Of a stretch of 64,000 nucleotides of DNA, positions 26,301-40,851 are shown piece by piece. The notes under the pieces were generated by a model. That model saw only the letters and a program-made list of their open reading frames with translations. It ran no database searches and was not told where the DNA came from. The stretch is taken from assembly GCA_963070105.1 (NCBI GenBank), contig OY718808.1, positions 8,109,398 to 8,173,397 on the forward strand, given 5' to 3'. This stretch comes from Litomosoides sigmodontis. Its lineage: Eukaryota > Nematoda > Chromadorea > Rhabditida > Onchocercidae. Every line of letters starts with the position of its first letter. The first letter of the stretch is position 1. A program made the translations under genes and the position numbers.

Positions 26301-29300
26301 TCCAGTGCTGTAGAAAAATTTTAAATTAAAAAAAATAATCGATAGAAATAGAAACAGAATTATATCATAATGAACGAAGTTACCACTATCAGTAGTATTA
26401 CCTGCTCTTTAAAAGGAGAATACGATAGCTAGACCTATTAACTTACTTGTGATTTCCCTTTGTGGATCTATTGAGCTGCTCGAAGAAGAAGCCTCAATCT
26501 CCGCATCCCTCAATGTCACAATTTGTTTAATACGCTTTCCACCTGATCTTCCATGGATGCGATGTCGACGTTCTGCAAGCAAAATCTCAAATTTCATTTC
26601 AATATATATATAAGGACTCTTTGCGGAAATATTATTTTTCTAAAATTGTAATGTTTTAAAAATGACGAAACTCTCACTTTTAGCGACTGTCCCAGCCAGT
26701 GCAGCTGCATCACCTTCATGAAATTCAAGATCTTCTAAACCAATTAAAAATGCCGGGGGGATACCTCGTCGTTTCACATCCGGAGCAGCATTTCGATGAT
26801 ACTGAGTTCCAATCTGCTTAAATATATTAAGCACACTTTAACTTACTGAGAAAAATTGCTAAAATCAGAAAACGTTTGTGATGTTTAAAATTTCGAACAC
26901 AGTCTTCCTTGTAGTTAGCCAGCAATGTAAATTATAAGAACGAAAAAAGCACAGCAGTCAACTTTCTTGTTATAATAAGAGCTTTAAAGTGATAAAGCTC
27001 AAATTTAAACCGATAACTGACAGTAACTGAAACCAAATATCAATATGATAAACGATGTGTGGAAATGCACTTACACTTCTATATATACTAATTAATATTA
27101 AATAAAAATTTACTGTGTTCATTCCAGAAATGGTGACTTCTTGTCTCTCCGACAACAACTGATCTTGCGATGAATTTGCGCTGGACTTTTCTACAGAATC
27201 TAAAAAAGTGATCAAAATATGAATATCACTAGTGAAGATTGAAAATAAATGAACGCAGTGATACCAATTTAAGATATTTCAGAAGACTTTACCTTCTATC
27301 AGTTCCAAAAAAAGAGATCTAAAAGTAACAACCTTCACAGATTTCAGATGGTTTCACATCGGAACGCTTTTTTCCAACATTCAATGATGCAGTTGTCCGC
27401 ACGATGCCATGTATGTTTGAGGCCTCAACCGAATAAGTACCAAGATGAGATAAACTTACGTTTGTTATCTTCAGCTGACATTTAGTTGAAGTAATGCGTA
27501 AAATCTGTAAAAGAAATGTGAATCAGTTCAAGCATAAATTATCGGCATATGCTTTGAATTTACGCAAAATAAGGAAATAATTATTGCTACAGTATACTAT
27601 AATATTATAACTAATACGATATAGTGCAGTAATGCTTGAATCTAAACAACGATAGATACCTGTACATTATTTTCCTCCCGAACTTTTTCATCCAGATGAT
27701 ACCATGTTAATTCTGGTAATGGATAACCGCTCACTTCAACCTCAAATTCAATATCGCCACCCAGTGGCACCCATATGTCACGCAGACATTTCAGGAAACG
27801 TGGCGGTCCAGCTGGTTGATCGAATGGTTCTGAAATATTAATCACTTAACTAACAGAAAGCACAAAAGAGAGACTGGAATGAAAATTAATCCAGCTGTAA
27901 GCATTGTGCTGAAATTTTGCTGCAAGTTACTTATCAGTTACTCCTTCCTCTCTGCTGTCACCACAAGAATTCCACTTCGCAAAAAAACCGTAAAAACGCC
28001 TGTTATGAAAAAACCCATCTCGTTTACAATTGCACATAGAAGTCTGTAAGCTCTTTAAGTTATGCTCTCTGAAAATTTTCAATTACGAAAGCTTTCCGAC
28101 ACCGCCAACTTCTAATTTTGTTTATCAGATTAACAATTTCTTCTCTCATAACATCTATTCTGTATTAAATTTTACTATGAAGCTTAAGTTTCTACTTATA
28201 ACTACGGCTTCCTAACATATTAGAAGTAACAATTTGAAAAAAAAAAGCTAATTCTCAAATGCGATTTGAACATGCAATCAGTCATTTAAAATTACCAATT
28301 TTTTCATTTATAAATTTAACACAGTTTCTTCGAAACCTATGAATTACAATACATTTGTTCAGATATTTGCTTCCAGTCCGATGCTATGTTTATCCTGAAT
28401 GTGCAACGGATGTACGTTGCTGATTTTAGAGAGAATTGAAAGGTTTGAAGGAAATTGATAATACCTCCAACTAACAGATAGCACTGAGTCATTGCTCTTC
28501 CATGCTCATTGATAGCAACACATTGATAAGTGCCCTGTTGCGCTTTTACCACGCTTTCCGTGTTCAGCTGACAACTATCACCTTCTCGGTATTCCGCCCA
28601 AGCGGAATCGGTCGTTGTGCGCAAGACGCTTGTCTGCTGCGCATCACTGATAAAAATCCACTGCAATGACATATTTTGAATTCCGTTGTAAAACTCGATC
28701 ATTTTTTGAGTGGAAGACGCACTTCAGTAGTAAATGATAGAAGAAATTGTGCTCGTTCACACTCACTACTTCATATTTAACACTTCGATCTCATGCGATA
28801 TACTTATTTTTACTCTTAAAGCAAAGTAACTTTCATTTGAAACTGTTCGCAACAAGTCCTCACATTCAAAATGCACGTTACCATGTTTGTTTGGAATGTT
28901 AAGAACTATAAACAGAAATACAAAAAAGATCTATCTCATTCGGCTTGTACCAATTTTTTCGCAAATTAATTTTTACTAGATTAAGCTAAATAAAAATGAA
29001 ACTTCTTATAAGCAAACATATATGGAGAGAATAGCTGTCTTAAACTACTAAAGCAAAATGTGGTACCTTAAGTTGAGGTTCAGGAATACCCTTAACGCAA
29101 CATTTCAGCGTAACGGGATGTCCAATTGCAACACCTAAATCAGTCAAATCCATCGTAAAGCTCGGTGATTGTCGATCTTGGTTTTGCTTGCGCAGAAGAG
29201 CTGAAATTTTCGCATGAAACGAAATAAATAATTGGAAATTAAGCAACCGAAGAAATCCATTTCAAGTACTTGAAAAGCTTTCATGCATTGAAGAAGGTGC

Positions 29301-31037
29301 AAAAGAACTCACTGCGTACAACAAGTTGCGTTTCGAAACTTATCGAGCCTTCGGAATTTTCCGCTACACATTTAAATGTACCAGCTGTTTTCGTGACAAC
29401 ATACTGTATGAGAAGTATCGATTCACCTTCTCCGGTTAGTAATATTTCATACGCACGATTCAATTTTGTAATCTGTAACAATTACCGTATGAAACATCAT
29501 CTACAAATCGGTAATTGAAAGGTCTAAATTATCCTTCTAATCATGAAAGAAAATATGCGCCTCACTTAATTAATTTTAATGAAATTTCAAAGAGTAATAT
29601 CTCAAAAAAAATGCGCGTACCTCTTTTCCATCCTTAAACCATTTAACAAGCGGTTTAGGAACGCCAACAGCACGACTTACTAGTTTTACCTGAAGTGAAA
29701 TCGTCAATATCACAAAACTTGATGAAAAAAAAAAGCTATTGAATTTTTTGAACAGTTTTCTAACATCGGACTTTATTCCTGATTATAATTCAACAAGCAC
29801 AGACCGTAGACCCTTCTGCAGTTTCGACGATTGTGCCCGGCACGCGAGTAAACCTTGGTTTACAGTACTGCATTTCCTTAGTTTCTGCTGTTACCAAATG
29901 CGAATCCGGACCAGCCACATCTGCGACAGTTAGCATCAGGTAAGAACTCTCGCTACCGAGCTCATTAGCTGCTGTACAAAGATAGAAACCGGTGTCTTCC
30001 GCGGTACAGTCGGAAATTGTAAGTGAACACCAGCCGTCCTCAGTGACTTCAAGTTTTTGACGGCGAGTTGAGCTGATCGTAACGCCATCTTTTAGCCATG
30101 TAATCTGCATTTTTATATTAAAGTAATTATTATAAGCAAAATTTCGAGTGAACTACAGGAAGCAATCAAAAGCACGCGAACACAAAATATTAAGATTGAA
30201 TGTATTAACTAATAGGCTTGAAAGAAAAAGCTACCTCAGGCTGAGAATCACAAAGAACGCGGCACTTCAATTTCACTTCCTTACCAGCTAAAACTGTTTT
30301 ATCTTTAAGCGGTACTTCAAATTTTGGTGCCATGCTCGGAGTTGATGCGACAACTGTTACCTGAAGCTAGTAAGTAATACTACTTCAAAGCTTGTATGTA
30401 ATGGAACACGTTCAATGAGTGCAAGATCAATAATTTCATATTTAAAGAATTTCGAATAAAGAAGTTGAGTGTATCAGCGACTTTCACGCATACCTGACAC
30501 GTTGTTTGCGCAACTCCGATCGGATTCGTTGCAACACATCGATATGTTGCACTATCATTGCTTTCAGCATTGTGACATATTAATTTGTAAATATTATCCT
30601 TCTCAAGCATTTCATAACGACCAATAGCACTGTAAATATATTATTCTTTAAAATCCTACAATAATCTAAAATTCCAGTGAAATCAAATCAGAATTTGATT
30701 CACGTGTTTGACTCACTTTTAAAATTTGCAACTATTATAAGCAAATGAAAAGAAAATTCTAACATAAAGCTGGCATTTTAAATCCTACTATTTGCAGTGG
30801 AATTTTATTATCATATAACGGTTGGAAAAATTCCATCTCTTCCGCAACTTACGCTGCTAATCTTTCATCGTTTCTGAACCACGACACGACACCTTTTGGT
30901 GATGACTGTATTTCGCAACTTAGAACGAACTGTTCACCTGTCGACGTAGTTTTACTCGAAAGTGGTACCACAATTTGTGGTTGACTTTCGACATGCTCAG
31001 CTCCGATCCTCTCGTACACCTCTGCCTCTATTTCATT
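23301..31037 (-). other. ttn-1: C-terminal tail of ten Ig domains
   Basis: Exons 31037-30853, 30629-30494, 30360-30235, 30104-29805, 29689-29621, 29472-29313, 29200-29067, 28660-28465, 27829-27660, 27504-27333, 27199-27114, 26813-26678, 26572-26447, 26307-26075, 25893-25720, 25571-25211, 25085-24888, 24666-24491, 24208-24069, 23830-23740 and 23510-23301, all in phase. Ig domains begin near QPQIVVPLSSK, APKFEVPLKD, KPRFTRVPGT, SPSFTMDLTD, PPRFLKCLRD, RPKFMVKPKP, APSFIEVLPG, SPKFRTVGRC, PPVIVNAPTN and MPRFIKLPIS. Typical I-set marks recur (Trp in WFKDGKE/WIRNGD, and DxGxYxC such as DAGVYTCEATNEFG). Exons 27199-26447 interrupt the array with a Ser/Arg-rich linker. The protein ends AVRNDYGEDLAKVVIFPEGY plus one Phe. 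The tail probably anchors the protein at the M-line end, as the titin C-terminus does; that is inference. Confidence 0.88.
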
Positions 31038-31324
31038 CTAAATTGAGAAGAAACTCTGAATTTACATAGAATTTGCGTTAGAGGAGTAATAGAGCATAAA
31101 AAAAATTAACGTGAATCACTTAAAAAGCTTATGAAAAAAATAATTGTCATTAATTTTTTTCCAACGAATAAATTTCTTATTGTTAATTCTACATCGATCA
31201 TCCACTCGTTTTAGAAAAATTTACGGAATTACAACTTTTGAAGGAATTTTCACAGAAGATTAAAACTTCAAAGCATATCTTCCGCATCCGATAAATGTCA
31301 ATCTGTGCTTAGTTACATTTGAAA

Positions 31325-31385
<61 letters not shown>

Positions 31386-34300
31386 GCAAAGAGAGGAGGG
31401 AAGAGCGAGAAAAGGCAGGAAATTGAAAAAGAAACATTAACGGATAGTGCAAAAGCTTATTCTCAAAAACTATGATTACTTAAGTGAAAAGTATCTTTTT
31501 CCTGAAATCATATTTGCATAATAAGAATTGCTCACTAGCTTTTTCCGTTACAATAAAACCTGAAAAAGGGATTCTTCTTCCCTGTGAACTACAAGCGTTT
31601 AATTCCCTCCTGTTTTCTACTTGCTTGAAAAATGACGTCTGTTCAGCGTGTTTTAAAAGGAAATTGTATGATTGATGAAGTAATTTCAATTATTTCTCAT
31701 GCAGATATTTGCATAATTTTCCACTAAACGCTAAACGCATTAATTAATCAAAAAGGTGTGAAATTATAGATTGTTTTTACCATAAATTAGCTAACTGCCT
31801 TCTATAGAATTTCCCTTTTGTTTTCACGAGAATATTTGAAAAGAAAAGAAATTTCTATTAAGCAAATTCGCCATTCACTTCAGCTAAACATTAGAGTGAA
31901 ATCGAAAATAATCTCATTTAGAAATGTCAAATTATTATCATAAAAATTTCGCTGCTTTCTCTTCCTCTTTCAGTTTAAATTAATCAATTTCTTGCACTCC
32001 TACTTTTAATTCAAGATCACAGCGAAATTGCAGCACGTCGTTATCATGATATTCCGATAGTCTCACATCAGTGATATGTTGCTCATCATAATTATTTCCT
32101 TCCTTTTCATCCTTTACCTGCTCCTTCTCTTTCTTTTCTAATTTCTCATTTTCAACCACAAACTGAAATGTAATATGAAATAAATAAAGATATTTAAATA
32201 AATCTGTACTGAGGAAGATTAACACATCCACTCCTATCATATTTATATTTAATGAAAAAAATATTGACTTCATGAAGCTTCTGCTACATCCATCAACTAC
32301 TACTTCATCTTAAAGATTAGGCTTGCTTCTAAGTGATTATCCTCCGCTCATGACTTTCCAATGTGAAGTGTTTTTTTCCTTAAGCTCTAAAAGTTTTCAA
32401 GCGATTGAGGATGAATATACATTTCTAATTGCTTGGAAATTTTTTTGAAAATAATAGATTATTTATTAGTAACGAAAAATGATCGATCAATTTTGAATTA
32501 AAAAAATAAAACAATGGACCTTTGATGATTAGCTCTATTTTTAAAACTCTTTCCACTTTAATTTCAAAACACTTTCTTTATTTCTAACAGAAATATGCCG
32601 CAGTACTGAACAAAGCCGCAAAAAATCAATTCATACCTTTGGAGTTAGTTGGTCATTTTTAATCACTTAAGGAGTCTAATTAAAACCGAACAACTTTTTT
32701 TTTTTAACTTGTTTGCACGCTAATAATTCGTTTTTTTTTTCACTTTCCACTAACTTATGAAAATTTTCTAGACGGTTCTTTCTTCCTACAAGTGTGAAAG
32801 CTCTCACCGATTCAGATTCCTCTGATGGTTCACTTACAATATCTGCAATGCTGGCACGTACACGGAACCGATACGTGTTACCGTACTCGAGTTCTTTCAC
32901 TGTTGCATATGGTTCAGCAGTTTCTACTGCTTTTATCCATTCTTCTCCTTCCTAAGGAAATTTTTTCATTAAAATATTTTATGATTCAATTTTATGCGAT
33001 ATTTAATTTTGAACACTTTATTAATGCTCATTTCCCTCTGTGACAAAATACCACTTTTTTACGTCACTGAACTTATGACGGAATGTCTTCTCGACAAAAA
33101 TGTGCATATTTGACGAATATTTTTATGTCCTTGTAATTCGCTGTTTGCTTAATATTTACTTTAAAAAGTGCGACGCTCGATCGCCGATTTAACAGTATGT
33201 TGAAAATGGTTAGCAAAGAAAACTGCTAGCACGAGAAGGAAGCCCTAAGAATTGATTAAAAAAAAATTTGATTCAAGAAGTTTTACAGATGCGGAAAGAA
33301 AGGCTAACTTCGAGAAATCACGGAAACCGAACTTCTTGGTTTCAGTGAACAATATTAAATGCATGATTCGCTGCTTTTTTGCTTTTCTCTCTCTCTCTCT
33401 GTCGTTTACAAATAATTCTCAAGGATAATGCTATATAGGACGGATTCCGGACTTCCACATTAATTAACCTACTTTTAACATCTTTAATAGGAAAGCAAAA
33501 ATTGTCATAGCTAATTTTCCATCCTTCTTATAAAATTCAATCTTCTTGAAAAATTGCAAAGAATCTAGAAAGTTTTCCAATCAATTTATTTCTAATAGAG
33601 TAAAACTAACTTTCATTTCAATGATATATCGTACTGTTTTACTAGCAGCTTCCGGTGCTGCACACCATTTCAAGTTCACCGAATTGAATTCTAACTTTTC
33701 AAGTATTGGTCGACTCGGTGCAACTGGACATTCCATAACCTGAAGATACAAGAACGGAAAGAAAATAATGACTAAATAAAGGTAAAGCTTTCTGCTCTTA
33801 CTAATTTAAACATAATAGAAGCATTAAAAGATCAGAAGCATTTGCAGACATTTCTAAAACAAAAAAGTCGCGTTAAAATCATATTAATTCTCACCCATAA
33901 AACTTTGATTTCACTGATAAAAAAAATATGATTTTAATTAATTTATAAATTCGTTTCAAAATTAGTGATAGCAGTTAGGGCCACTACAGTTCAAGGTAAC
34001 AATTTCAATTTTCCATTTCAACATAATATACCATATTTCTAAAAGCACACTGAAGAAAAGTTAAAAATTGCATTTTTGGCAAAAAAATTATGTCATATCT
34101 TCAATTTAGTACTTTTTAAATGCATGATAAAAAATCAAACCTTAATGACAATTTCACACTTCGCTTCGCCCAATTCATTTCGAACTTTTAGCAGATACAT
34201 GCCCTGCACATCATCATCCACTTCCAATACTGTAAGTGCTGTCAATCGGTCAACTGTTGCCACCTGAAATTTAAATTTTATTTAAATTTGTCAGAGAAAA

Positions 34301-37300
34301 ATTAATGTACACACTTTAAATTAACTTCACTAATTGGTACTGTTGCTCTCTCCTCCTCACTGTCTTCATTTCTGACGAAATTTCTGAGCAATAAATCACG
34401 TTTTATAATATCCCAAGTAATAATCACTTTACCATAATGATTATTTCTTAAATGTATCATTTAGCACATGTCGATAAGATTGTGGAATATTTAAGATGTC
34501 TCTCTCTCTATTAATGAGAAAACGAGAGAGAGAGAAATATGTTGCTCTATAAACTCCTTCTAGCGCCAACGCCGATTAACGATTAAAATACCTTGAAACG
34601 ATCAGATCCTGCCATGATCGGTCTACCGTTTATGTCCAGCCATTCCACATCTGGATTCGGTTTACCTGAAAAAAGAAATTTTTTTTTCTTTTGTTGTTAA
34701 CAATTCAAATCTGAAAGTCAATCTTCACGATAAGTGAAATGCATGGAAATTATACGATCTATTAGTGCTAAAGTTGAATCTTAAATTCTCATACGCTTCT
34801 TTCATAGTTTACCTTATTACACAAGAAAAGAATATTTCGTGGAAATGCACTGCAGTTGTCAGCAAACTACAGAGATAAGTGCTTGCTACCGGAAGTCTTC
34901 AGATCAATTGTCACTCCAATCACCCCTTACTCCTTCAAATAACCTGCGTTATCAAAAAACACTTAAAAATGAAATTCTTCCCTCTTATCTTCTCCTTCAT
35001 TAGAATGACTGCTCAACATGTCTATTTGCATTGGTCAATTAACTGAAAATATTGTTTGAATTCGTTCAGAATTGAAAACAGCCATAAAATTTTCCAGTAG
35101 CTAAATTGTCGAATATCAAAAAGGATTTCAAGAAATGTTCCATTAACTTAGTTATTAATTGGCAACCACCTGTGATGATGTGCTAACAACTTTAATTCAA
35201 TCAATAGACGCTGTTGATTTTTCCATTGTATAATCTTTATTAATTTTTGTGAGAGCTAAAATCAGCCATATCATTCAAACATATCACCAATCGAGATTAA
35301 TTTCACTTTCTATCATTTCGCAGTTGGTCGTACGAGGACTGCTTATTATCAGCTACATCTCAAATAGTAAACAAGCAACGACAATTCAATAATTCACTCA
35401 AAAAATTTCTGCAACAGAGAAATCACAATGAGAATAATATCAATAAGAAAGTGCAATAATGGGTGACACGCTCATCCACTAGAAATTCGAATTTAAGTTA
35501 AATTTTATATTCTCCAGCAGCTATTTGTTTTTTTTTTCATTCATTGATAGCATATTAATGTTTTGTTTTCATTACAAAATCATATGAACAGAAATGCTAT
35601 TCATTCATTTTCTCATTTTTCAACTTTCCGAAAGTTTGAAATTATCTTAATTATTTACCTATACGCATTTCTCATCATTCATCTTTAACTTCTGGACTCG
35701 TTCATTTGGAAAAATATTACAAAATGTTGAATTAAGCGAGATATTTTGAAATCTCAAAAAGCAATGCATTATGGGACTCGTCTGTAAGAAATTTTAGCCG
35801 ATTGAGCATATTTACGTAATTTTAGGTCCTTAGTTTCATAGAAAAAAAAAAACAAATTGTGCTTCTTTCATTTCAACTTTTAATTATTACAGCTTTCAAA
35901 GTGTTAGGTCTAATTCACTTTTACGACCTGAAACTTTTTCTGAACAGAGTGTTGGACAGAGAGCAACACAATTCTTCAATAGGAATGAAATTATTCTATT
36001 CAAATTCGCATTGCAACAGATTATCTATCTCACTCATATCGATGTAAAATCAACTAACATATTCATTAAAAATTTCCTCCGCCGCTCCATTTATTCCGCA
36101 ATTGAACTCCTTAAGTAAAGAAGATTTTTTTGAAAATTGAAAAAGATGTGGACATATAAAATGAAAGTTACTGCTAAAGGATGAGAAAAAAGTATACCGT
36201 GATAATTCTGGAAAAATTCCGTGGGGAAATGAAATGATGTGAAGTCGTCAGAGGAAGGATGGTAGTTCTTCGAATGAAAAGAAAGACCAATCCACCTATT
36301 TCTTTAAGCTCTCTTTATTTTCTTGTTTTTCCATTAGTTTCAAAAATTCAAATTTCTGATTCCTATCGAACTCTAAGTACTTGTACTCATTAATTTTGCT
36401 GTAAACTAAAAGTCAATGTGTGTATGTTGTGCATTTTCACCCCTTATATTTCGAGAAATATTCTAAAACAAAAAGAAGCAGTTATAAACGTAGCAAAAGC
36501 ACAATTAATTTTATACACTAAGCAAATTTTAATACGGTAAATTTGAATTATGTAAAAGTACCACAATTTGTGCTTCACCATTTCTCCACAGAGCTTCTCT
36601 TGCCTTGCAAAAATACTTCATTAATATACTTTATTATATATTTATTATATATTTTCATTATATATTTTGATATGCTTTATGCTTTCTTATATATTTTATA
36701 CTTTATTATATATTTTAATATACTTAATTATATGTTTAAAATACTTTATTATATATTAGAAAGTACTTGTTTCAGTACTCTCTAATCTAATAAAAGAATT
36801 TACGTCGAATTTCCAAGTAAAATTTGCCAAAAGATCGTTCTTACTGGCAATCACAAGTGGAAGTTATTGAAGAATTAACATAAACGATAGTTTTTAAATT
36901 TTCTGACAGATTTTTTTGCTTGTCAATGACTTACATTGAAAATTCATACAGTTGCGTATTTTTGAAATGCAATATTGTAAAATTCATGAATTGCTAAAAC
37001 GTCACATGAATTAAATTTGTAATACAAAAAGGAACCCATTAGGAGGACTATTTCAAAATAAGGCATGTTTTTCGGTCGTCACTCGCGACACCAATTCATT
37101 CAGCGCATGTTAAAAATCGATAATTATTATGATCTTTGATATTCAATCTTTGTCCAATGAAGCTATTAATTAACAATTAGACATGCTTCACATTATCCAC
37201 CATCAGATCATCAAAGTTCACAATTTCAGTTAGCATCAGCTAGCAACATCTCCATACTTCATGGTATTTCGCTCCAGTCTTTTTTTTTTCACGAATCACC

Positions 37301-40300
37301 TTAACATTCTCATTCTCATTTCTATCTTTGCTTTCCGTTTTTTTTTTTTATCAATTTTCGTTGAGCAATTGTCAAGTTCAGGACGAGCTGCTTTGAAGGG
37401 AAAATGCTCGAATTATTCCTGACATTTTAAGCTATTTTCAATCAATAAATAATTGCTAACATTGCCATTTTCCGGCAGAGAGATTTGTTGCACTTAGACT
37501 TACATCTTACTTCACGCGCATCGTTATTATTAAATTCCATAAATCTACGAATGTTTGCATCTTAAGTACATGGCTAAGAATAATACGCTTGAGGATGCGT
37601 CCGTCAATTTTGAATTTTTGAATTCTTTATGCAATTCCACTATTAATTAAAAATCTTAGAAAATATGATTTAATATACCTTATTTACTTCTTTCCAGTTG
37701 TGCCGTTTTGCATTTTTTTTTGTTTGCATTGCAATTCTCGTCAATATTTGAAATTATTCAGTTAGCAAACGGTGAAATGGAAAAATATTAACTGGCAAAA
37801 AGATTCATACCTAAATTAATAATACAGCTCAATGATCGTTCAAACGAAAAGGTATATTATTAAATTAATTAATTTTTAATTATTTTTCATTCCCAATGCT
37901 TTCGTTTATGTTGAAGCGTAAGCTAGAACTTTATCATATGCTCTATAAATTGATTTCTATTTCAAAGTATCATAGCAAATAGCGTGCTGGTCTCAAAAGA
38001 AAAAAAAATTACGCAAGGAAATTATACGAAGATTGTGAAAATAAAAAAGTTAAAGCTTAGCTTCCTTATTATTATTATTATTATTATTCGATAATAGCAA
38101 CAAATTACTTATAAAAGTTTGTTTTACACTGTTATGTTGTTAATGCTAACAGCTCTTTTTTTAATTGTTGCAAAAAAATATTCGAAATTCTACTATCAAA
38201 AATAAATCACTTTTTAAGAATAAATTAAGAAGCACAAAATGGAATAGCTCATTCGGTAGGACAGCAATTGCAAAGTGTTGACCTAAATATAATTAGATTG
38301 TAGCTTATGGATTGCAGCACCCTAATGAAAGTTGCTTTCTTTTTCCATTAAAATATCGTCATGTCGATTTCTGTCAATTTCAATTTTTGCAATTCTAATT
38401 TCAACCGCCCACAGGAAAAATTATGCAAGCATTGGAAAAAACAAGCGAAAAAAGGTAGCTATGAAGCTTTAGCTTTAGCTTTAGGAATGGATAGAAGATT
38501 ACCAATCCTAACGAAATGTTTTCCTTTTAATGCATTCATTAACTTTTAAAGGGGAAAATTGATTTTCGAAATCTATGTTTAACGATGAAATTAAAGATGA
38601 ATTCTTTAGATCCAATTTTTTTCCGATACAAAAATTCATCAGTGCTTCATGTGAATTAATGTGCACTTAGCTCTGAAATCTATATGTTACTAAAATCAAT
38701 CAATTGTTGTTTAAATGAAATTCGAATTTTTCTACCACTAATCATTATATTGTAAATGTCCCGCTAGATGTTTACGTTTTCAAATTTACCATAGTTAGTT
38801 CAAATCTTCAAAAAAGTCTATAATTGAAGTTAAAAATAAGAGCAAAAGATGTGCATTTAATTTAATGCAATACTTCTTTAAATGTAGTAACAAAAGGTAA
38901 TCGTTACAAAAACTCTTACATTTATCCATCCCATATTCCATTTCGTCTTTCTTCGTCAAACTTTTTAACGCTCAAATCATTTACTGCTAGAAAAGTTGAT
39001 CGCATTTCAATTAAAACTGATTAATATTAATCTTATTAAAGTGATTAATAAGATTAATATTTTGAAATTTTTAACCTTTACTGCTAATAAAACCATTCCT
39101 TCCAGTTGGTGACACATTTTTAAATATTATATAATTCGTCCTCTCTACAAATTATATGGTATGGTATTAAGCTATAACACATGTTAACATGCTATTAATT
39201 CTAACAGAAGCTATAGCCCTTCTTTACGACATGAAATATTTTTCTTTCTAAGTAAGGAATTGCTGTGAAAAATTCGATAAAATTTAGATAAAACGTGTGC
39301 AAAGCATAAATCATTGGAAATAGTTTATTTGAATAATGGAATTTGTATCACAATTAGCCTTCAATAGACGGACTGATAGGAAATGAAGAAAGGATAATTT
39401 CATTTCTGTTATTAGTCCATCCCAAATTGCTTTCATTGAAATGTCAAATTATCATATGTCCATTATCAAATTGATATATATCGTGTTGAAAACGTTGAAG
39501 ACGAAATTATTAGCAAAAGATTTAACAAAAAGCTCTTTTGAAAGAGCGAACTGCACTAATTCATCTTCAAGTTCACGATTTGAAGACATAAAGTTGTGAA
39601 GTTTTGTCTCGTTGTTTACAATTCTAAAGTCCAAGCTTAATCACTCAATTTTGAATTGTTGTTGAATCTAATTTAGCAAATATGAAAAAAATTTTTTTTT
39701 ATGCAAGCAAAAATGACCACATGCAATGTGGAAAATATTAAAATGAAGTTATAAAGCTCAACGGATAAACATCATCGCAAAAACTCACCAATGAAAAAGT
39801 ACTTCATTAATCAACTTCGCGATCATGAAATTTTAGAACTTGTAGATTAATTTAATATTCATAAAAGAATGTGTTCTAAGGTAATTCTGATATTAAATCT
39901 TTAAATTCAAATCTTTTTCGCCTCTTTCGCTTATTGGAACAAAGTTCATTGAAAAAATTCCTACTTACTTCACTTATCGGTCAATCAACAAATTCATATT
40001 GCTGACCAGCATGCTATCATATGCCTTTCCAAAGTAATTTTTGAAAAATCTCTTCTTTCTTTCCTCATTTTCTGACAATTTAATTTTATCGGATATTATA
40101 AAGTAGTAAATCTATTGTAGATTTCCTAGAAATCTACATTTTCCAATGCTTTTATAGTGAACAGTGAACTTTTAAAGTTCGTGAAATTACGAAATTAACA
40201 ATTTTAAATATTTGATACCGAACGAATAACTGTAAGTTTCAAGCTGTCGGCCTACAATCTCATTCTGTAGCGAGTAGAATGGCCGTAAAATGTAAGTGAA

Positions 40301-40804
40301 GTAATTTTAGAGCTCATGACGTTGAACTAAATTCGTTTTTTTTTGTCCATCCTACTAATCTCTTTAACGTCATTCCTGTCATAGCTTCTTCCATCGATGA
40401 AACTCCATGTTTTCATAAAAATTTCCAATGATATTTTCTGCATTTTAGGAACAGTCGTATAGGGAAAGGAAAAAAAGACTTATGCATAGCAAGACTTAAG
40501 CTTAAAATTAAGTATTCTTAAGAACAACTCTGCACAGCTCCTTCTTTCGCTCAATTAATTAATTATCTCTGTGAAGTTTAGTCAATCAGTCAACATTGCG
40601 CTCTTTCAACCAATTTGAAAGGACCAATTTTTTTGACACTAACCAAATATGACTTCACACATATTTCATGCAAAACTTTACATTCATTCAGATGAACGTC
40701 TTTCTTTTTTTCCTCAAACACATCGCTAAAATAATTTCGGTAATAATTTCACCTGTCTAACACCTATGTTATTGATATAAGCTTTATCGTGTGTGTGTGT
40801 GTGT

Positions 40805-40851
<47 letters not shown>

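Noticed and set aside
23301..34665. Separate Ig-only gene unrelated to the PEVK-like gene
   Set aside because: The Ig begun at 46264-46117 is completed by 34665-34592 in the same phase, and FN3-linker-Ig junctions are in phase; one gene is the simpler reading, though transcripts should confirm it.
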